Assembly: GCA_019637875.1 (NCBI GenBank)
Contig: JAHBUW010000011.1
Location: 1 to 64,000 of the forward strand
DNA length: 64,000 bases
Origin: Pseudobdellovibrionaceae bacterium
GTDB lineage: Bacteria; Bdellovibrionota; Bdellovibrionia; Bdellovibrionales; Bdellovibrionaceae
Reading direction: 5' to 3'
The notes beneath the pieces were generated by a model that saw only the letters and a program-made list of their open reading frames with translations, was not told where the DNA came from and ran no database searches. Below are positions 12,245 through 20,747 of the stretch, in pieces. The position numbers and the translations under genes are program-made. How positions within the stretch are numbered: the stretch's first letter is position 1; every line of letters starts with the position of its first letter.

Positions 12245-13897
12245 CTATCGACCGCCGACGGCGCCTTCCCCGCGGGCGTCAAAGGCGCCCTCTAGGCGTT
12301 GCGCCTTCGGCTCCCACATCACTCCGTAGGCTAATCCTTGCCAGCCCGGTTTCACTTCGTGACCTTTTTTGCGCAGGCCATCGAGGACTTCGGGCGCGAA
12401 ACGTTTATCGTCGATGAAAACCGTATTGGGTCGGAACTGATGGTGCACGCGCGGAGCTTGCACCGCAGAGTCGATGTCCCATCCCGAAGCGAGCGTGCGG
12501 TAGAGTGTGTGATAGACCGCCGTGATGATGCGCGGACCGCCGGGCGCACCGACGCTCATGACGATCTTGCCGTCTTTTTCAACGAGCGTCGGGCTCATCG
12601 AACTGAGGGGACGCTTTCCGGCTTGCACGCGATTCGCGTAGCCCTGCACAAGACCATACATATTGGGCGTGCCGGGCTTCGTGGTGAAGTCGTCCATTTC
12701 GTTGTTCAGCGTGATCGCGTATTTGTCACTGGCGAGTCCCGAACCGAAGTTGCCGTTCAGGGTGACCGTCATCGCCACCGCATCGCCATCCTTCGTGATA
12801 ACGGAGAAGTGCGTGGTCTCGTTCGACTCCGGGGCCTGCGGGACTTCATCCGGAAGCGGCGCCAGCGGTTGAGCCTTTTCCGTAGAGATCCCTTTGACGA
12901 GCTCGTCGATGTTCGCGCTTGCGAAAATCTGCTCGAGAGGGTTCGCGTGGAAATCGGGATCGCCGAGAACGCTGCGGTAACGGAAAGAGCGATTCAGGAT
13001 TTCCGAAAGCAAGTGGGACTCTTCGATGCCGAGCGCGGGTTTTTCGAAGGGTTTCAGCTTTTCGGTCAGTGCCAGCGCGGTTTTCAGCACGACTCCCGAG
13101 CTGGAGGGCGGGGGCATGAGGTAGAGCTTGTAGCCACGGAATTCGGTTTCAATGGGCTTCAGCCAACGGACCTTGTAATCCGCCATATCCTGCATCGTCA
13201 TGACGCCGCCGTTTTTACGAACGGTCTCGACGATGTCTTTGGCGACATCGCCCGTATAAAAGCCTTTGGCCTTTTGCGAACGGTAAAGCAGAAGGGCTTT
13301 CAAAAGATCCGGCTGCTTCTGGATCTCGGTGGGAGCGAAATCTTGTCCTTTGTTCAAGAAGACGGCCTTCGCTTTCGGATTGAAGCGCGACTTTTCGTTG
13401 CCGACGACGTCGACCCATTTGCGGGTGACACGGAAACCTTCACGGCTCAGGCGCAGGGCGGGACCGAAGAGATCTTTCCACGCGAGCTTGCCGTACTTTT
13501 CATGAAGCGCGACGAGGCCGGCCGGAATACCGGGCGTCGCGACCGCCAGGCCGCCGTCGATCGAAGATTTGCCGGGCTCGGTATAAGTTTTGGGGTTGGT
13601 GGCTTTGGGAGCGGTTTCGCGGAAGTCGATGACCTGTGTTTCTTTCCCCATACGCACGACCGCAAAGCCGCCGCCGCCGAGGCTCGCGTAGTTCGGTCCG
13701 GTGACCGTCAGTGCGAGGGCCACCGCCACCGCGACGTCGACGGCGTTGCCGCCTTGGTCGGCGATGATGAGGCCGGCTTCGACCGCTTCGGGGTGGGGGC
13801 CCGAAATCAGCAGGTTTTTACCCGCGCTGGGAAGGGCAAAGCTCTTCGTGCTGACGAAGAGAAGTTGCAAGGCAAGTAAGAGACGGAGAGTTTTCAT
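12245..13897 (-). CDS. ggt: Gamma-glutamyltranspeptidase
   Basis: 550 residues. The chosen start has a signal peptide (MKTLRLLLALQLLFVSTKSFA) and GAGGA upstream; the open frame continues further up without a better start. The large-subunit region holds the conserved SLGGGGFAVVR and DFRETAPKA. The autoprocessing site is before Thr361 in TTHFSVI, the nucleophile of the mature small subunit. The substrate-loop sequence KRPLSSMSPT is also intact. The periplasmic enzyme cleaves glutathione and other gamma-glutamyl compounds and may recover amino acids. It is convergent with the HD-GYP gene, 7 bp apart. Confidence 0.94.
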   Translation of the reverse strand: MKTLRLLLALQLLFVSTKSFALPSAGKNLLISGPHPEAVEAGLIIADQGGNAVDVAVAVALALTVTGPNYASLGGGGFAVVRMGKETQVIDFRETAPKATNPKTYTEPGKSSIDGGLAVATPGIPAGLVALHEKYGKLAWKDLFGPALRLSREGFRVTRKWVDVVGNEKSRFNPKAKAVFLNKGQDFAPTEIQKQPDLLKALLLYRSQKAKGFYTGDVAKDIVETVRKNGGVMTMQDMADYKVRWLKPIETEFRGYKLYLMPPPSSSGVVLKTALALTEKLKPFEKPALGIEESHLLSEILNRSFRYRSVLGDPDFHANPLEQIFASANIDELVKGISTEKAQPLAPLPDEVPQAPESNETTHFSVITKDGDAVAMTVTLNGNFGSGLASDKYAITLNNEMDDFTTKPGTPNMYGLVQGYANRVQAGKRPLSSMSPTLVEKDGKIVMSVGAPGGPRIITAVYHTLYRTLASGWDIDSAVQAPRVHHQFRPNTVFIDDKRFAPEVLDGLRKKGHEVKPGWQGLAYGVMWEPKAQRLEGAFDARGEGAVGGR

Positions 13898-14044
13898 GGG
13901 TTGGTCCTCACGGGAAAATTTGACTCTAACAGTCGTGGTGGGGTGGTTCAATCTGATCGGTCGCGGCAAGCAAGCTTTGCGCTTGAATGGTGCCAATCTG
14001 GACTGTTAGCTCAGCCCCATTCACGTTGATCCGGAGGGGGAATC

Positions 14045-14515
14045 ATGAAAATTCGGAAACTGATGCTGGTGGTTTTGGCGATGACGGCTTGCGGAGCGAA
14101 TGCTTTCGCCCGTCCCTGGGACTCGGTCGGAGTTTACTGGCGCGAAGCGAAAACCGTCGTGCAGATCAACGAGGGGAACGCCAACGTCTGGCCCGGCTCG
14201 CGGCTGCATGCTTTGATGGACGCCATCGGTGCGGATGCGAATTGGGATTTCGTGAATGCGACGGAGACCGTGGTCATTCGTTGCGGCCGTAACACGACCG
14301 CGGCGACCTGCACGTTCCGTTTTGTTTCGGGAGTCGGCGTTTCGAGCGAGCCCCGTCAGATCACGGCGATGGTGCCGCTGACCGAGCTGGCGTCGGCGGG
14401 TTTCAACGCGAAAGTCGCGGAGTTTGCGCCGGTCGAGTTCTTGAATTCGAACGGCGATCGTTTTGCCGCCGAGATCTCGGCGGGCGAGCTGCGCATTCGC
14501 GCATCGAAGCGTTAA
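14045..14515 (+). CDS. Small exported protein of unknown function
   Basis: 156 residues. The signal sequence MKIRKLMLVVLAMTACGANAFA could be cut by signal peptidase I after AFA, or used as a lipoprotein with Cys in MTAC; the two are not distinguishable by eye. The rest is beta-rich with two further Cys about ten residues apart (VIRCGRN, ATCTF), probably a disulfide. No family is recognised. GGAGGGGG precedes the start. Its stop overlaps the stop of the convergent antiporter gene by 4 nt. Confidence 0.75.
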   Translation: MKIRKLMLVVLAMTACGANAFARPWDSVGVYWREAKTVVQINEGNANVWPGSRLHALMDAIGADANWDFVNATETVVIRCGRNTTAATCTFRFVSGVGVSSEPRQITAMVPLTELASAGFNAKVAEFAPVEFLNSNGDRFAAEISAGELRIRASKR

Positions 14516-15597
14516 GGAATCAAAGACATCACGATAAAGGCGGCAAGGATCACCAAGTGCACGGCTCCTTGCAGGGCCGTAGTGCGCCCCGTTCCGAGCG
14601 TCAAACCGCCCGTAATGAAGGTCAGAAGCAGAAAGGCCGTCCCCTTGCCGTCGAGGCCGAGAGTCAGCTGGCGCTCGGTGAGGATTGAGTACACGCTGAC
14701 GACAGGAATGGTCAGCGCGATACTGGCCGCACCCGAGCCCAGCGCGAGATTCAGACTGGTCTGGAGCTGATTCGCCCGGGCGGCGGAGATCGAAGCCCAA
14801 GTCTCGGGAAGCAGAACCAAAATCGCGATGACGATACCGACCGCCGCTTTCGGCGCCCCGATCGCCGCGATGCCGCTTTCGATGGCGGGGCTGAGTGATT
14901 TCGCGAGACCGATGACCGCGACGAGGCTGACGACCAGAGCGATAAAGCTGATGGTCGCGGCGTGCGCGGAGGGAAGATGGGAAGATTCGGCGTCGGCGGG
15001 GGCTTCGGGCTCGAAGTAATCGCGGTGGGTTTTCGTTTGGAACCAGACGAGGGCTCCGTAAAGAGAGAGCGCTGCGACCGAGGCGAAGATCAGTTGTCCC
15101 ACGGTATATGTCGCATCGCTGGTCGAGGTCGTGTAGTTCGGGAGCACCAAGGTCAGTCCCGAAAGCACCGCGAGGACGGCGAGGAGCGAGTTGGCTCCCT
15201 GAAGATGGAAACCGAGTTCGCGATAGCGAAGGCCGCCAAGCAGAAGGCAGACCCCGACGATCCCGTTCGTGACGATGATGACCGCAGCGAAGACCGTGTC
15301 ACGCGCTACGACCGCGGAGGTGTCGCTGTCGTTGGACATCAGCGAGACGATCAAACCCACTTCAATGACCGTGATCGACAGGGCCAAGATGAGTGCGCCT
15401 AATGAAGGCCCCACTCGCAGCGCGATGATTTCCGCGTGGTGGACCGCCGTCATGACCGCGACTCCCAAGAACAAGAGCGCGACGCCTAAGACTCCGTAAT
15501 TTGTCGTGCCCACGGAGAAAACGACGAAGACGAGGAGTAGGGAAATGGCGCTAAGGACATGGGTCATGTCAAAGAGGCGCTGGGGTTTCGCGGGCAT
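14512..15597 (-). CDS. CaCA-family cation/proton antiporter (ChaA-like)
   Basis: 361 residues with about eleven membrane segments in two homologous halves. The alpha-1 repeat holds AEIIALRVGPSLGALILALSIT and VIEVGL; the alpha-2 repeat holds VLLPETWASISAARAN. The acidic residues in these two repeats (VIEVG and LPETW) are the cation ligands of Ca2+/H+ and Na+/Ca2+ exchangers. GGAGGA precedes the MPAK start. It is likely to export Ca2+ or Na+/K+ from the cytoplasm using the proton gradient. It is a separate unit from the sulfur genes, 148 bp away. Confidence 0.85.
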   Translation of the reverse strand: MPAKPQRLFDMTHVLSAISLLLVFVVFSVGTTNYGVLGVALLFLGVAVMTAVHHAEIIALRVGPSLGALILALSITVIEVGLIVSLMSNDSDTSAVVARDTVFAAVIIVTNGIVGVCLLLGGLRYRELGFHLQGANSLLAVLAVLSGLTLVLPNYTTSTSDATYTVGQLIFASVAALSLYGALVWFQTKTHRDYFEPEAPADAESSHLPSAHAATISFIALVVSLVAVIGLAKSLSPAIESGIAAIGAPKAAVGIVIAILVLLPETWASISAARANQLQTSLNLALGSGAASIALTIPVVSVYSILTERQLTLGLDGKGTAFLLLTFITGGLTLGTGRTTALQGAVHLVILAAFIVMSLIP

Positions 15598-15745
15598 TGA
15601 TCCTCCGTTTTGGTGGTGCACCCTAACAGGCGCGCGGTGGAGGGGTCAAAACCGCGTCGGGGTTTTTCACTCACTTTCGGGCTCAATGTTTTTTTATTTT
15701 CACGGGGCAAGGTCTTGATGTTGCGTGTCTAATTCGTACGCAATT

Positions 15746-16552
15746 TTAGCGGCGGATCTGATCGAAGAGAATGAAGAGTCCGACGAAGAGCACGAAATAA
15801 CCGAAGCCCTTCTTCAATTTATTTTCTTCGACCCGCGCTGAAAGTTTCCGGCCCACGAGGAGCCCCAAGACTCCGAGTCCCGCAACCGAAAGGAGAAGCG
15901 CCCAGTTCATGGATGGATGACCGAGGCTCAGGGAAAAACCGAACAGGGAGTTGGCCGCGATGATCGCGAGGGAGGTTCCGACGGCCGTCCGCATCGGTAG
16001 ATTCAAAAGGATCACGAGCGCGGGAATGATCAGAAAGCCTCCGCCGGCGCCGACAAATCCCGTGACGAAGCCGACCAGGAGTCCTCGTGAGGCGATCTGT
16101 GTGAGGCTGGGGGCTCGAGGCTCGGTCTTCGGTGAGTCTTGGGGGAGGGGAGGTTTATTGGGTGATCTGATCATCGAAAACGAGGCGATCACCATCAGGG
16201 CGGCGAAACTCGCTAAGACCAGCAGCTCTTTGGTGAGCGTGAAGTCGCCGAGGCTCATGAGGAGGTCGGGAATTTGGGGGAGGAGGAGATGGCGTGCCAG
16301 ATAAACGCCGAGAAAGCTGGGAACCGCGAACAGGAATCCGCTGCGGAAATCGATGAGTCCCTGACGGGCGTAAATCAAACCACCAACCGTCGCGGTGGTG
16401 CCCACGATGAACAGAGATTCGGTCGTGGCGATGAGGGCTTCTTGCTTGAAAAAAAACATGAGAATCGGGACGGTGAGAATTGAACCCCCACCGCCGATCA
16501 TTCCCAGAGTGACACCCATCAAAATGGCGGCGAGGTAACCAAATATCTCCAT
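15746..16552 (-). CDS. TauE/SafE-family sulfite or sulfur-anion exporter
   Basis: 268 residues with about eight membrane segments in two halves. Each half has the family's Gly-rich signature (GMIGGGGSILTVPIL near the N terminus and GFVGAGGGFLIIPALVIL at about 160-175). It is the last gene of the persulfide operon, starting 5 bp after the upstream gene ends. Given the persulfide dioxygenase made by the first gene, which yields sulfite, sulfite export is the most economical role. The substrate is not shown by sequence alone. Confidence 0.86.
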   Translation of the reverse strand: MEIFGYLAAILMGVTLGMIGGGGSILTVPILMFFFKQEALIATTESLFIVGTTATVGGLIYARQGLIDFRSGFLFAVPSFLGVYLARHLLLPQIPDLLMSLGDFTLTKELLVLASFAALMVIASFSMIRSPNKPPLPQDSPKTEPRAPSLTQIASRGLLVGFVTGFVGAGGGFLIIPALVILLNLPMRTAVGTSLAIIAANSLFGFSLSLGHPSMNWALLLSVAGLGVLGLLVGRKLSARVEENKLKKGFGYFVLFVGLFILFDQIRR

Positions 16553-16557
16553 GAGTC

Positions 16558-16986
16558 CTACCTACGGAATTTGAAGCGGAGGTTGACCCACTTGAAAACG
16601 AGCATTCCCAGAATCATGCCCGCGACGAAAACAAAGGGACGGAGTTCGAAGCTCGCGAGAGCCGTGATCCCGGGGCCGGGGCAGTAACCCGCGAGTCCCC
16701 AGCCGACTCCGAAAATGACCGCCCCCGCGATGAGGCTGGGGGTGAGGGGTGAGTTCGGCGGGACCTCCCACTGCGCCGAAAAAAGCGGTGTCTGGCGCCG
16801 ACGAATCAGTCGGTACGAAATGAGGTGAAGCCCCACGGCCCCGAGCATAACGAAGGCGAGAGACGGATCCCACGCCCCGAAAAGATCCAGAAAGCCCAAG
16901 ACCTTCTGCGGATCCGTCATGCCCGAGATGCCGAGTCCCAATGCGAAGAGGAGACCCACGATGAAAGCACCGACATTGTTCTTCAT
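16558..16986 (-). CDS. YeeE/YedE-type sulfur transporter half (DUF6691 type)
   Basis: 142 residues with four membrane segments. GLGISGMTDPQKVLGFLDLFG and GLAGYCPGPGI are the hallmark motifs of this half; the Cys in GYCPGPG corresponds to the thiosulfate/persulfide-handling Cys of YeeE proteins. Its ATG overlaps the TGA of the other half (ATGA at 16983-16986), so the two are probably translated in a coupled way and assemble as a heteromeric channel. It is likely to move a sulfur species across the inner membrane. Confidence 0.86.
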   Translation of the reverse strand: MKNNVGAFIVGLLFALGLGISGMTDPQKVLGFLDLFGAWDPSLAFVMLGAVGLHLISYRLIRRRQTPLFSAQWEVPPNSPLTPSLIAGAVIFGVGWGLAGYCPGPGITALASFELRPFVFVAGMILGMLVFKWVNLRFKFRR

Positions 16987-17408
16987 GGAATCGCTCCGAG
17001 TGATCGCAGCAGTGCGACCGTGAGGATTCCCGCGCCCATGAAGGCGCCGGTCGCGACGAGGGACCGAGGGGAAAGGCGGCTAATTCCGCAAATTCCATGT
17101 CCACTGGTGCAACCACTGCCGAGAACCGTGCCGAAGCCAACGAGAAGGCCGGCGGCGAAGACGAGCCCATCGGGCGCGAGGCCCGCCGGACCGAAGCTTT
17201 GCGGCGCGAAGAGGCGAAGGGCGATTCCGCCGAAGATCAGTCCGAGAATGAAGCTGAGCCGCCAATCGCGTTCACGGGGATTTCGCGTGAAAAGACCGTA
17301 AAAAATCCCGCTGATTCCCGTGACTCGACCGTTCCATAAAAGCATCAAAGAGACGGCCAAACCGATCAAGCCGCCACCCGCGAGGGCGTTCCACCAAGCG
17401 CTATTCAC
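16983..17408 (-). CDS. YeeE/YedE-type sulfur transporter half
   Basis: 141 residues with about four membrane segments. The GSGCTSGHGICG motif at about 97-108 is diagnostic, with two Cys in the conduction site. The start is GTG with AAGGAGA 5-6 nt upstream. It lies 12 bp after the persulfide dioxygenase gene and overlaps the next half. Split halves of this kind are common beside sulfur-detoxification genes. Confidence 0.87.
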   Translation of the reverse strand: MNSAWWNALAGGGLIGLAVSLMLLWNGRVTGISGIFYGLFTRNPRERDWRLSFILGLIFGGIALRLFAPQSFGPAGLAPDGLVFAAGLLVGFGTVLGSGCTSGHGICGISRLSPRSLVATGAFMGAGILTVALLRSLGAIP

Positions 17409-17420
17409 GAGATCTCCTTG

Positions 17421-18473
17421 TTAGTTCTTTTCCGTGCGGTACTTCAGGTCGTTCCATTGAAGCATGCCGCCCACCATGTTCGAGGTGAATTTGTACCCCT
17501 GCTTGATGCTTTCGGTGGTGGCTTGTCCGGATCTTCCGCCGCTGCGGCAGACGAAGACGATCTCCTGAGAACGTTCACCGTTTTCCAGGAAGCGCGTGAG
17601 GGCTGGCCCCAAAGGAATGAGTTCGGCACCTTGGATATGCCCAAGCTCGTTGTTGAATTCGTCGGGGTTGCGAACGTCAATGAGTCGAACTTTTCCTAAG
17701 GCCTCGTGGACTTTTTGGACGGAGACTTCGGGAAGGCCATCGTTCATGGAGGGGTGGATTTCGCGCTCGTCGCGAGTGATCCCGCAGGCCATATTCGCCG
17801 GAACCGCCTCGTGGATTTTTTTTGGATTGGCGAGTTTCAGCTCGGCCATGGTTTGGATGAAGTCGCTTTTTGACTTCGCTAGTCCCAGGCGAGGATTAAA
17901 TTTCTTTTCGAGCTCGATGGTGGAGGCGGTTTGCCCACGGTAGTCGTGGCCCGGGTAGACCTGCATTTTCTCGGGGAGGGAAAAGAGCTGTTGGTGAACG
18001 CTGTCGTAGAGTTTTTCCGACGAGCCTTGCTGAAAGTCGGTTCGCCCGGTACCGCGAATGAGCAAGGCATCTCCCGTAAAGACACGGTCGCCACAAACGA
18101 AACTCATGCAGGTATTCGTATGTCCCGGCGTGGACAGGGCTTTGATCTTGACCTCTCCCAACGCGAGCTCTTGACCGTGGGTCAGGGCGATGTCCACGCA
18201 GTCGACCTTCGCGGTCGCGCTGACGGCGGACTTTGCGCCGGTTCTTTTGCGCAGTTCGCCCGCGGCGGTGATGTGATCGGCATGGATATGGGTGTCGAGG
18301 ATGTACTTGAGCTTCACCCCGAGCTCCTCGATGAGTTTGAGGTCCCGCTCGATCGTTTCGATGACGGGGTCGATAAGGGCGGCCTCTTTCGTGAGGGGGT
18401 CCGCGATCAGATAGGTGTAGGTCGATGATTCACTTTCGAACAGCTGATAGAACAGGGGATTGTCTTTATTCAT
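17421..18473 (-). CDS. Persulfide dioxygenase-rhodanese fusion
   Basis: 350 residues. The N-terminal metallo-beta-lactamase fold has HIHADH at 62-67 and YPGHDYRG further on, the iron-binding pattern of ETHE1-type persulfide dioxygenases, which turn glutathione persulfide into glutathione and sulfite. A linker near 225-255 leads to a C-terminal rhodanese domain with catalytic Cys309 in VFVCRSGGRSG. This fusion couples sulfur transfer and oxidation. It heads the operon for two YeeE/YedE halves and TauE, and is divergent from a BigR-like repressor, which suggests induction by sulfide or persulfide. Confidence 0.92.
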   Translation of the reverse strand: MNKDNPLFYQLFESESSTYTYLIADPLTKEAALIDPVIETIERDLKLIEELGVKLKYILDTHIHADHITAAGELRKRTGAKSAVSATAKVDCVDIALTHGQELALGEVKIKALSTPGHTNTCMSFVCGDRVFTGDALLIRGTGRTDFQQGSSEKLYDSVHQQLFSLPEKMQVYPGHDYRGQTASTIELEKKFNPRLGLAKSKSDFIQTMAELKLANPKKIHEAVPANMACGITRDEREIHPSMNDGLPEVSVQKVHEALGKVRLIDVRNPDEFNNELGHIQGAELIPLGPALTRFLENGERSQEIVFVCRSGGRSGQATTESIKQGYKFTSNMVGGMLQWNDLKYRTEKN

Positions 18474-18491
18474 TCGGCCCTCTTTTTATAT

Positions 18492-18520
18492 TGATATATT
18501 CTAATATTATAATATGATCA
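18492..18520. promoter_or_regulatory. AT-rich inverted repeat, probable operator
   Basis: In the 51-bp gap between the divergent persulfide operon and its ArsR-family gene, ATATTATAATAT at 18504-18515 is a perfect palindrome. A wider imperfect repeat (TGATATATT with AATATGATCA) spans 18492-18520. ArsR/BigR-type repressors bind such AT-rich dyads. The stretch stands out in an otherwise GC-rich sequence. It probably overlaps promoters for both directions. Confidence 0.6.
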
Positions 18521-18524
18521 AGTC

Positions 18525-18824
18525 ATGAAAACAACCGGCGAACAATTGGCGGCGCAATGTGAAACGGTTTCTGGCCTTTTGAAGGCCATTGCCCACCCGC
18601 AGCGGCTGAAGATCCTGTGTCGTTTGTCGGAGGGGTCTTGCTCCGTGTCGGAGCTCGAAGACTACTGCGGGGCCTCGCAGTCCTCCGTGTCCCAGTACTT
18701 AGGTAAGATGAAAGCCGAAGGTCTACTGAAGTCTCGTCGGGACGGGAAACAGATCTTCTATGAGATCGATAGCAAGGACCTTCTAAAGATGATGAAGGCG
18801 ATGCAAAAAATCTTTTGCGAATAG
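18525..18824 (+). CDS. ArsR-family repressor, BigR/SqrR-like
   Basis: 99 residues with a winged helix-turn-helix: AIAHPQRLKILCRLSEG, then the recognition helix in SQSSVSQYLGKMKAEGLL and the wing SRRDGKQIFYEI. Cys at 12, 32, 39, 48 and 98 are candidates for the disulfide/polysulfide switch used by BigR and SqrR, which pair one N-terminal and one C-terminal Cys. Its position, divergent from the persulfide operon, supports a sulfide-sensing role. Which Cys pair acts is not known. Confidence 0.87.
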   Translation: MKTTGEQLAAQCETVSGLLKAIAHPQRLKILCRLSEGSCSVSELEDYCGASQSSVSQYLGKMKAEGLLKSRRDGKQIFYEIDSKDLLKMMKAMQKIFCE

Positions 18825-18856
18825 TCGCGAAGGACAACTCGTTGAAGGAGTCGGTG

Positions 18857-19075
18857 ATGACAAAGAATATTCACTCGGTTGAAAGAGGCGCTCGCGTCGT
18901 GATCGGTTTGGTTTTGGTGGCGATGGCTTTCGTGGGCCCGGCGAATCCGTGGTTCCTTTTGGGGATCGTGCCCCTCGCGACCGGTTTGATCGGATGGTGT
19001 CCGCCGTACGCGCTCCTCGGCATCAGCACCTGCAAGTTGGGGACACCCACCGACGGCGAGGCGAAACGTTCTTAG
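18857..19075 (+). CDS. DUF2892 small membrane protein (YgaP-tail-like)
   Basis: 72 residues. The start is at MTKNIHSVERG with GAAGGAG upstream. It follows the repressor by 32 bp. RGARVVIGLVLVAMAFVG and GWCPPYALLGISTC match the DUF2892 family, two membrane segments with a conserved Cys-Pro, often fused or adjacent to rhodaneses such as YgaP. It therefore belongs to the sulfur gene set. Its biochemical role is not established. Confidence 0.82.
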   Translation: MTKNIHSVERGARVVIGLVLVAMAFVGPANPWFLLGIVPLATGLIGWCPPYALLGISTCKLGTPTDGEAKRS

Positions 19076-19100
19076 TTCAGGCGTATCGCGAACGCGCGGC

Positions 19101-19463
19101 CTAGCGAAAAACGGCCTCGATATTATGACCATCGGGATCGATGACGAAGGCGGCATAGTAGCCCGGGCTTCGGAGTCCGGGCGGGCCATTGCAGACCCCG
19201 CCCGTGGCGGTCGCTTGGCGATGGAATTCGTCGACTTGGGCCGCGGACTTGGCGCTAAAGCAAATATGCATCGCCGGCTTTGTGGGGGCTCCCGCGGTCA
19301 GCAAAAGATCATCCGATTTGTCGGTGCGCAGACCGAAGCCGAAGATGCCGCTTTCCTTGTTCTCCGTGGTGAGCAAGAACCCCAGGGGGAGTAGGCACGC
19401 CGAGTAGAACTTCAGCGACTTTTCGTAATCATTCACGCGGTATTCGACATGATCAAAAAACAT
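19101..19463 (-). CDS. VOC-family (glyoxalase/dioxygenase fold) protein
   Basis: 120 residues with the paired beta-alpha-beta-beta-beta modules of the vicinal oxygen chelate fold: [20 protein letters not shown] at the start, [17 protein letters not shown] in the middle and [15 protein letters not shown] at the end. His5, His68 and the Glu in NIEAV are the likely metal ligands. The substrate cannot be predicted. AGGAAG precedes the start. It is convergent with the DUF2892 gene. Confidence 0.85.
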   Translation of the reverse strand: MFFDHVEYRVNDYEKSLKFYSACLLPLGFLLTTENKESGIFGFGLRTDKSDDLLLTAGAPTKPAMHICFSAKSAAQVDEFHRQATATGGVCNGPPGLRSPGYYAAFVIDPDGHNIEAVFR

Positions 19464-19523
19464 GGGGTCTTCCTGGTCGAAAGATGGGGTCTTGGATGGG
19501 AACGCGCCGACGGTTTTGAAAGT

Positions 19524-19600
<77 letters not shown>

Positions 19601-19687
19601 ACGCTGTTAGTATGAACAGAGCCGGGTATCGCTAGGCAAGCCAAAAATCTATTCGCCAATTCGGCGTTGGCTTCCTAACATAGCGAT

Positions 19688-20356
19688 GTGGAGCAATTTC
19701 TGAATCAAATTCCGAAACCCTTTCTGGTGGTCGTCGCGTTGATCGCGGGGATTGCGGCGATCATCGCCACGAATCCGCAGTACACGGCCTGCCAAGCGCA
19801 GACCGAGATCTTTCAGAAGTCGGTGACGCAAGAGATTTACGGTCGTCGCGGTCAGCGGATGGGTTTTTCGCCGAAGGTGGCGGGGCAGATTTCGAGCTGT
19901 AAACAGGGGAACGGCCCCGGGGGATGTTTCGAGCTCTTCCGCACCTTGCGCAAAGTTATGCGCGAGCTGCGGCAGTTCGATGAATCTTGTAATGCGGACC
20001 TCGCGGCGATCGGCGAAGTGCGGGCCGCGATCCAAAGTCCCATGGGCCTGATGGTGCAGGTGGCGTGGGGCGAGCAGCCTCCGGAAAGCACCGAGAAGCG
20101 CTACGGTTGGTTCGAGGCTTCGGACGTCGCGCTGTTTTGCCAATTGCGTGAAAGTTACCTGCGTCTTTATGGCGAAGAGGAGTTCACGAATTTTCGGATG
20201 CAGGTGATGTCCACGCTGCCGGGCGAGGCGCCGACGTTCGAGAACGGTGTGTGCTCGAACTGCGAGTACCGGAAGAAGGCTCCGGCGGTCATGTCGCCCG
20301 AAGAAATCCACAAGCTGAGTTTATTTGCGGCTCCGTGCAGCCGGATGAACTACTAA
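19688..20356 (+). CDS. Membrane-anchored protein of unknown function
   Basis: 222 residues from a GTG start; an ATG two bases earlier is out of frame. Residues 11-28 (PFLVVVALIAGIAAIIA) form one membrane anchor. The rest is soluble and probably periplasmic, with eight Cys spread as C-rich motifs (TACQAQ, SSCKQG, GGCFEL, ESCNAD, LFCQLR, VCSNCEY, APCSR). VCSNCEY near the C terminus is a CxxC that could bind metal or act in redox. No family is recognised. No good ribosome binding site precedes the start, so the exact start is less sure. Its stop overlaps a convergent small gene by 4 nt. Confidence 0.65.
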   Translation: MEQFLNQIPKPFLVVVALIAGIAAIIATNPQYTACQAQTEIFQKSVTQEIYGRRGQRMGFSPKVAGQISSCKQGNGPGGCFELFRTLRKVMRELRQFDESCNADLAAIGEVRAAIQSPMGLMVQVAWGEQPPESTEKRYGWFEASDVALFCQLRESYLRLYGEEEFTNFRMQVMSTLPGEAPTFENGVCSNCEYRKKAPAVMSPEEIHKLSLFAAPCSRMNY

Positions 20357-20589
20357 GCCGAGATCTCGTCTTCCAAAAGCTCCAGCGATGACCAGCGCGC
20401 GCGTCCGTTGAGGAGATGGACATGGCCGCAAAGAACGAGGTCGGCATCGTGACGGTGAATGGCGCTGAAAACTCCATGCGTGAGTGGCTGAATGAACCAA
20501 TCTTGAGGATTGAGACCGAACTGCGAGAGTTGTGTGCGCAGCTCCATTGACATTTCTTGGGGTGAAACCGAAAACGACAGGGATTGCAT
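20353..20589 (-). CDS. Small protein of unknown function
   Basis: 78 residues. It is supported mainly by a strong GGAGG 6-7 nt before the ATG and by close packing with its neighbour. The sequence has LVLCGHVHLLNGRARWSSLE in its second half; GHVH recalls metallophosphoesterase motif V, but the protein is too short for that fold. It is otherwise uncharged to mildly acidic, with no signal peptide. Function unknown. Confidence 0.5.
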   Translation of the reverse strand: MQSLSFSVSPQEMSMELRTQLSQFGLNPQDWFIQPLTHGVFSAIHRHDADLVLCGHVHLLNGRARWSSLELLEDEISA

Positions 20590-20611
20590 AGAGACCTCCG
20601 ATGCCAGATCC

Positions 20612-20713
20612 CCTTCGCAATCCCAATGCCGGACGCCTCGGACGTCCGGAGGGGCTGAGATCGAAGGAGATGGGGTTTGAGGTGTGATCGGGAAGGACGC
20701 CGTCCCCGATCAC
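20612..20713 (+). other. Structured untranslated segment with nested hairpins
   Basis: The region 20590-20747 between two divergent genes contains three dyads. CCTTCG (20612-20617) pairs with CGAAGG (20662-20667), enclosing CCGGAC (20629-20634) with GTCCGG (20644-20649). GTGATCGGG (20684-20692) pairs perfectly with CCCGATCAC (20705-20713). No T run follows, so they are not simple terminators. They may form a leader RNA for the membrane-protein gene at 20748 or be operator sites. Confidence 0.4.
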
Positions 20714-20747
20714 GGAAAATGCTGTCTTAAGTCAGAGAAGGCGTGGA

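Noticed and set aside
12338-13879. 513-residue plus-strand ORF opposite ggt
   Set aside because: Shadow frame; gamma-glutamyltranspeptidase is complete on the minus strand.
15598-15745. Small gene in the antiporter-TauE gap
   Set aside because: No start with a ribosome binding site or coding pattern was seen; it is probably promoter or untranslated sequence.
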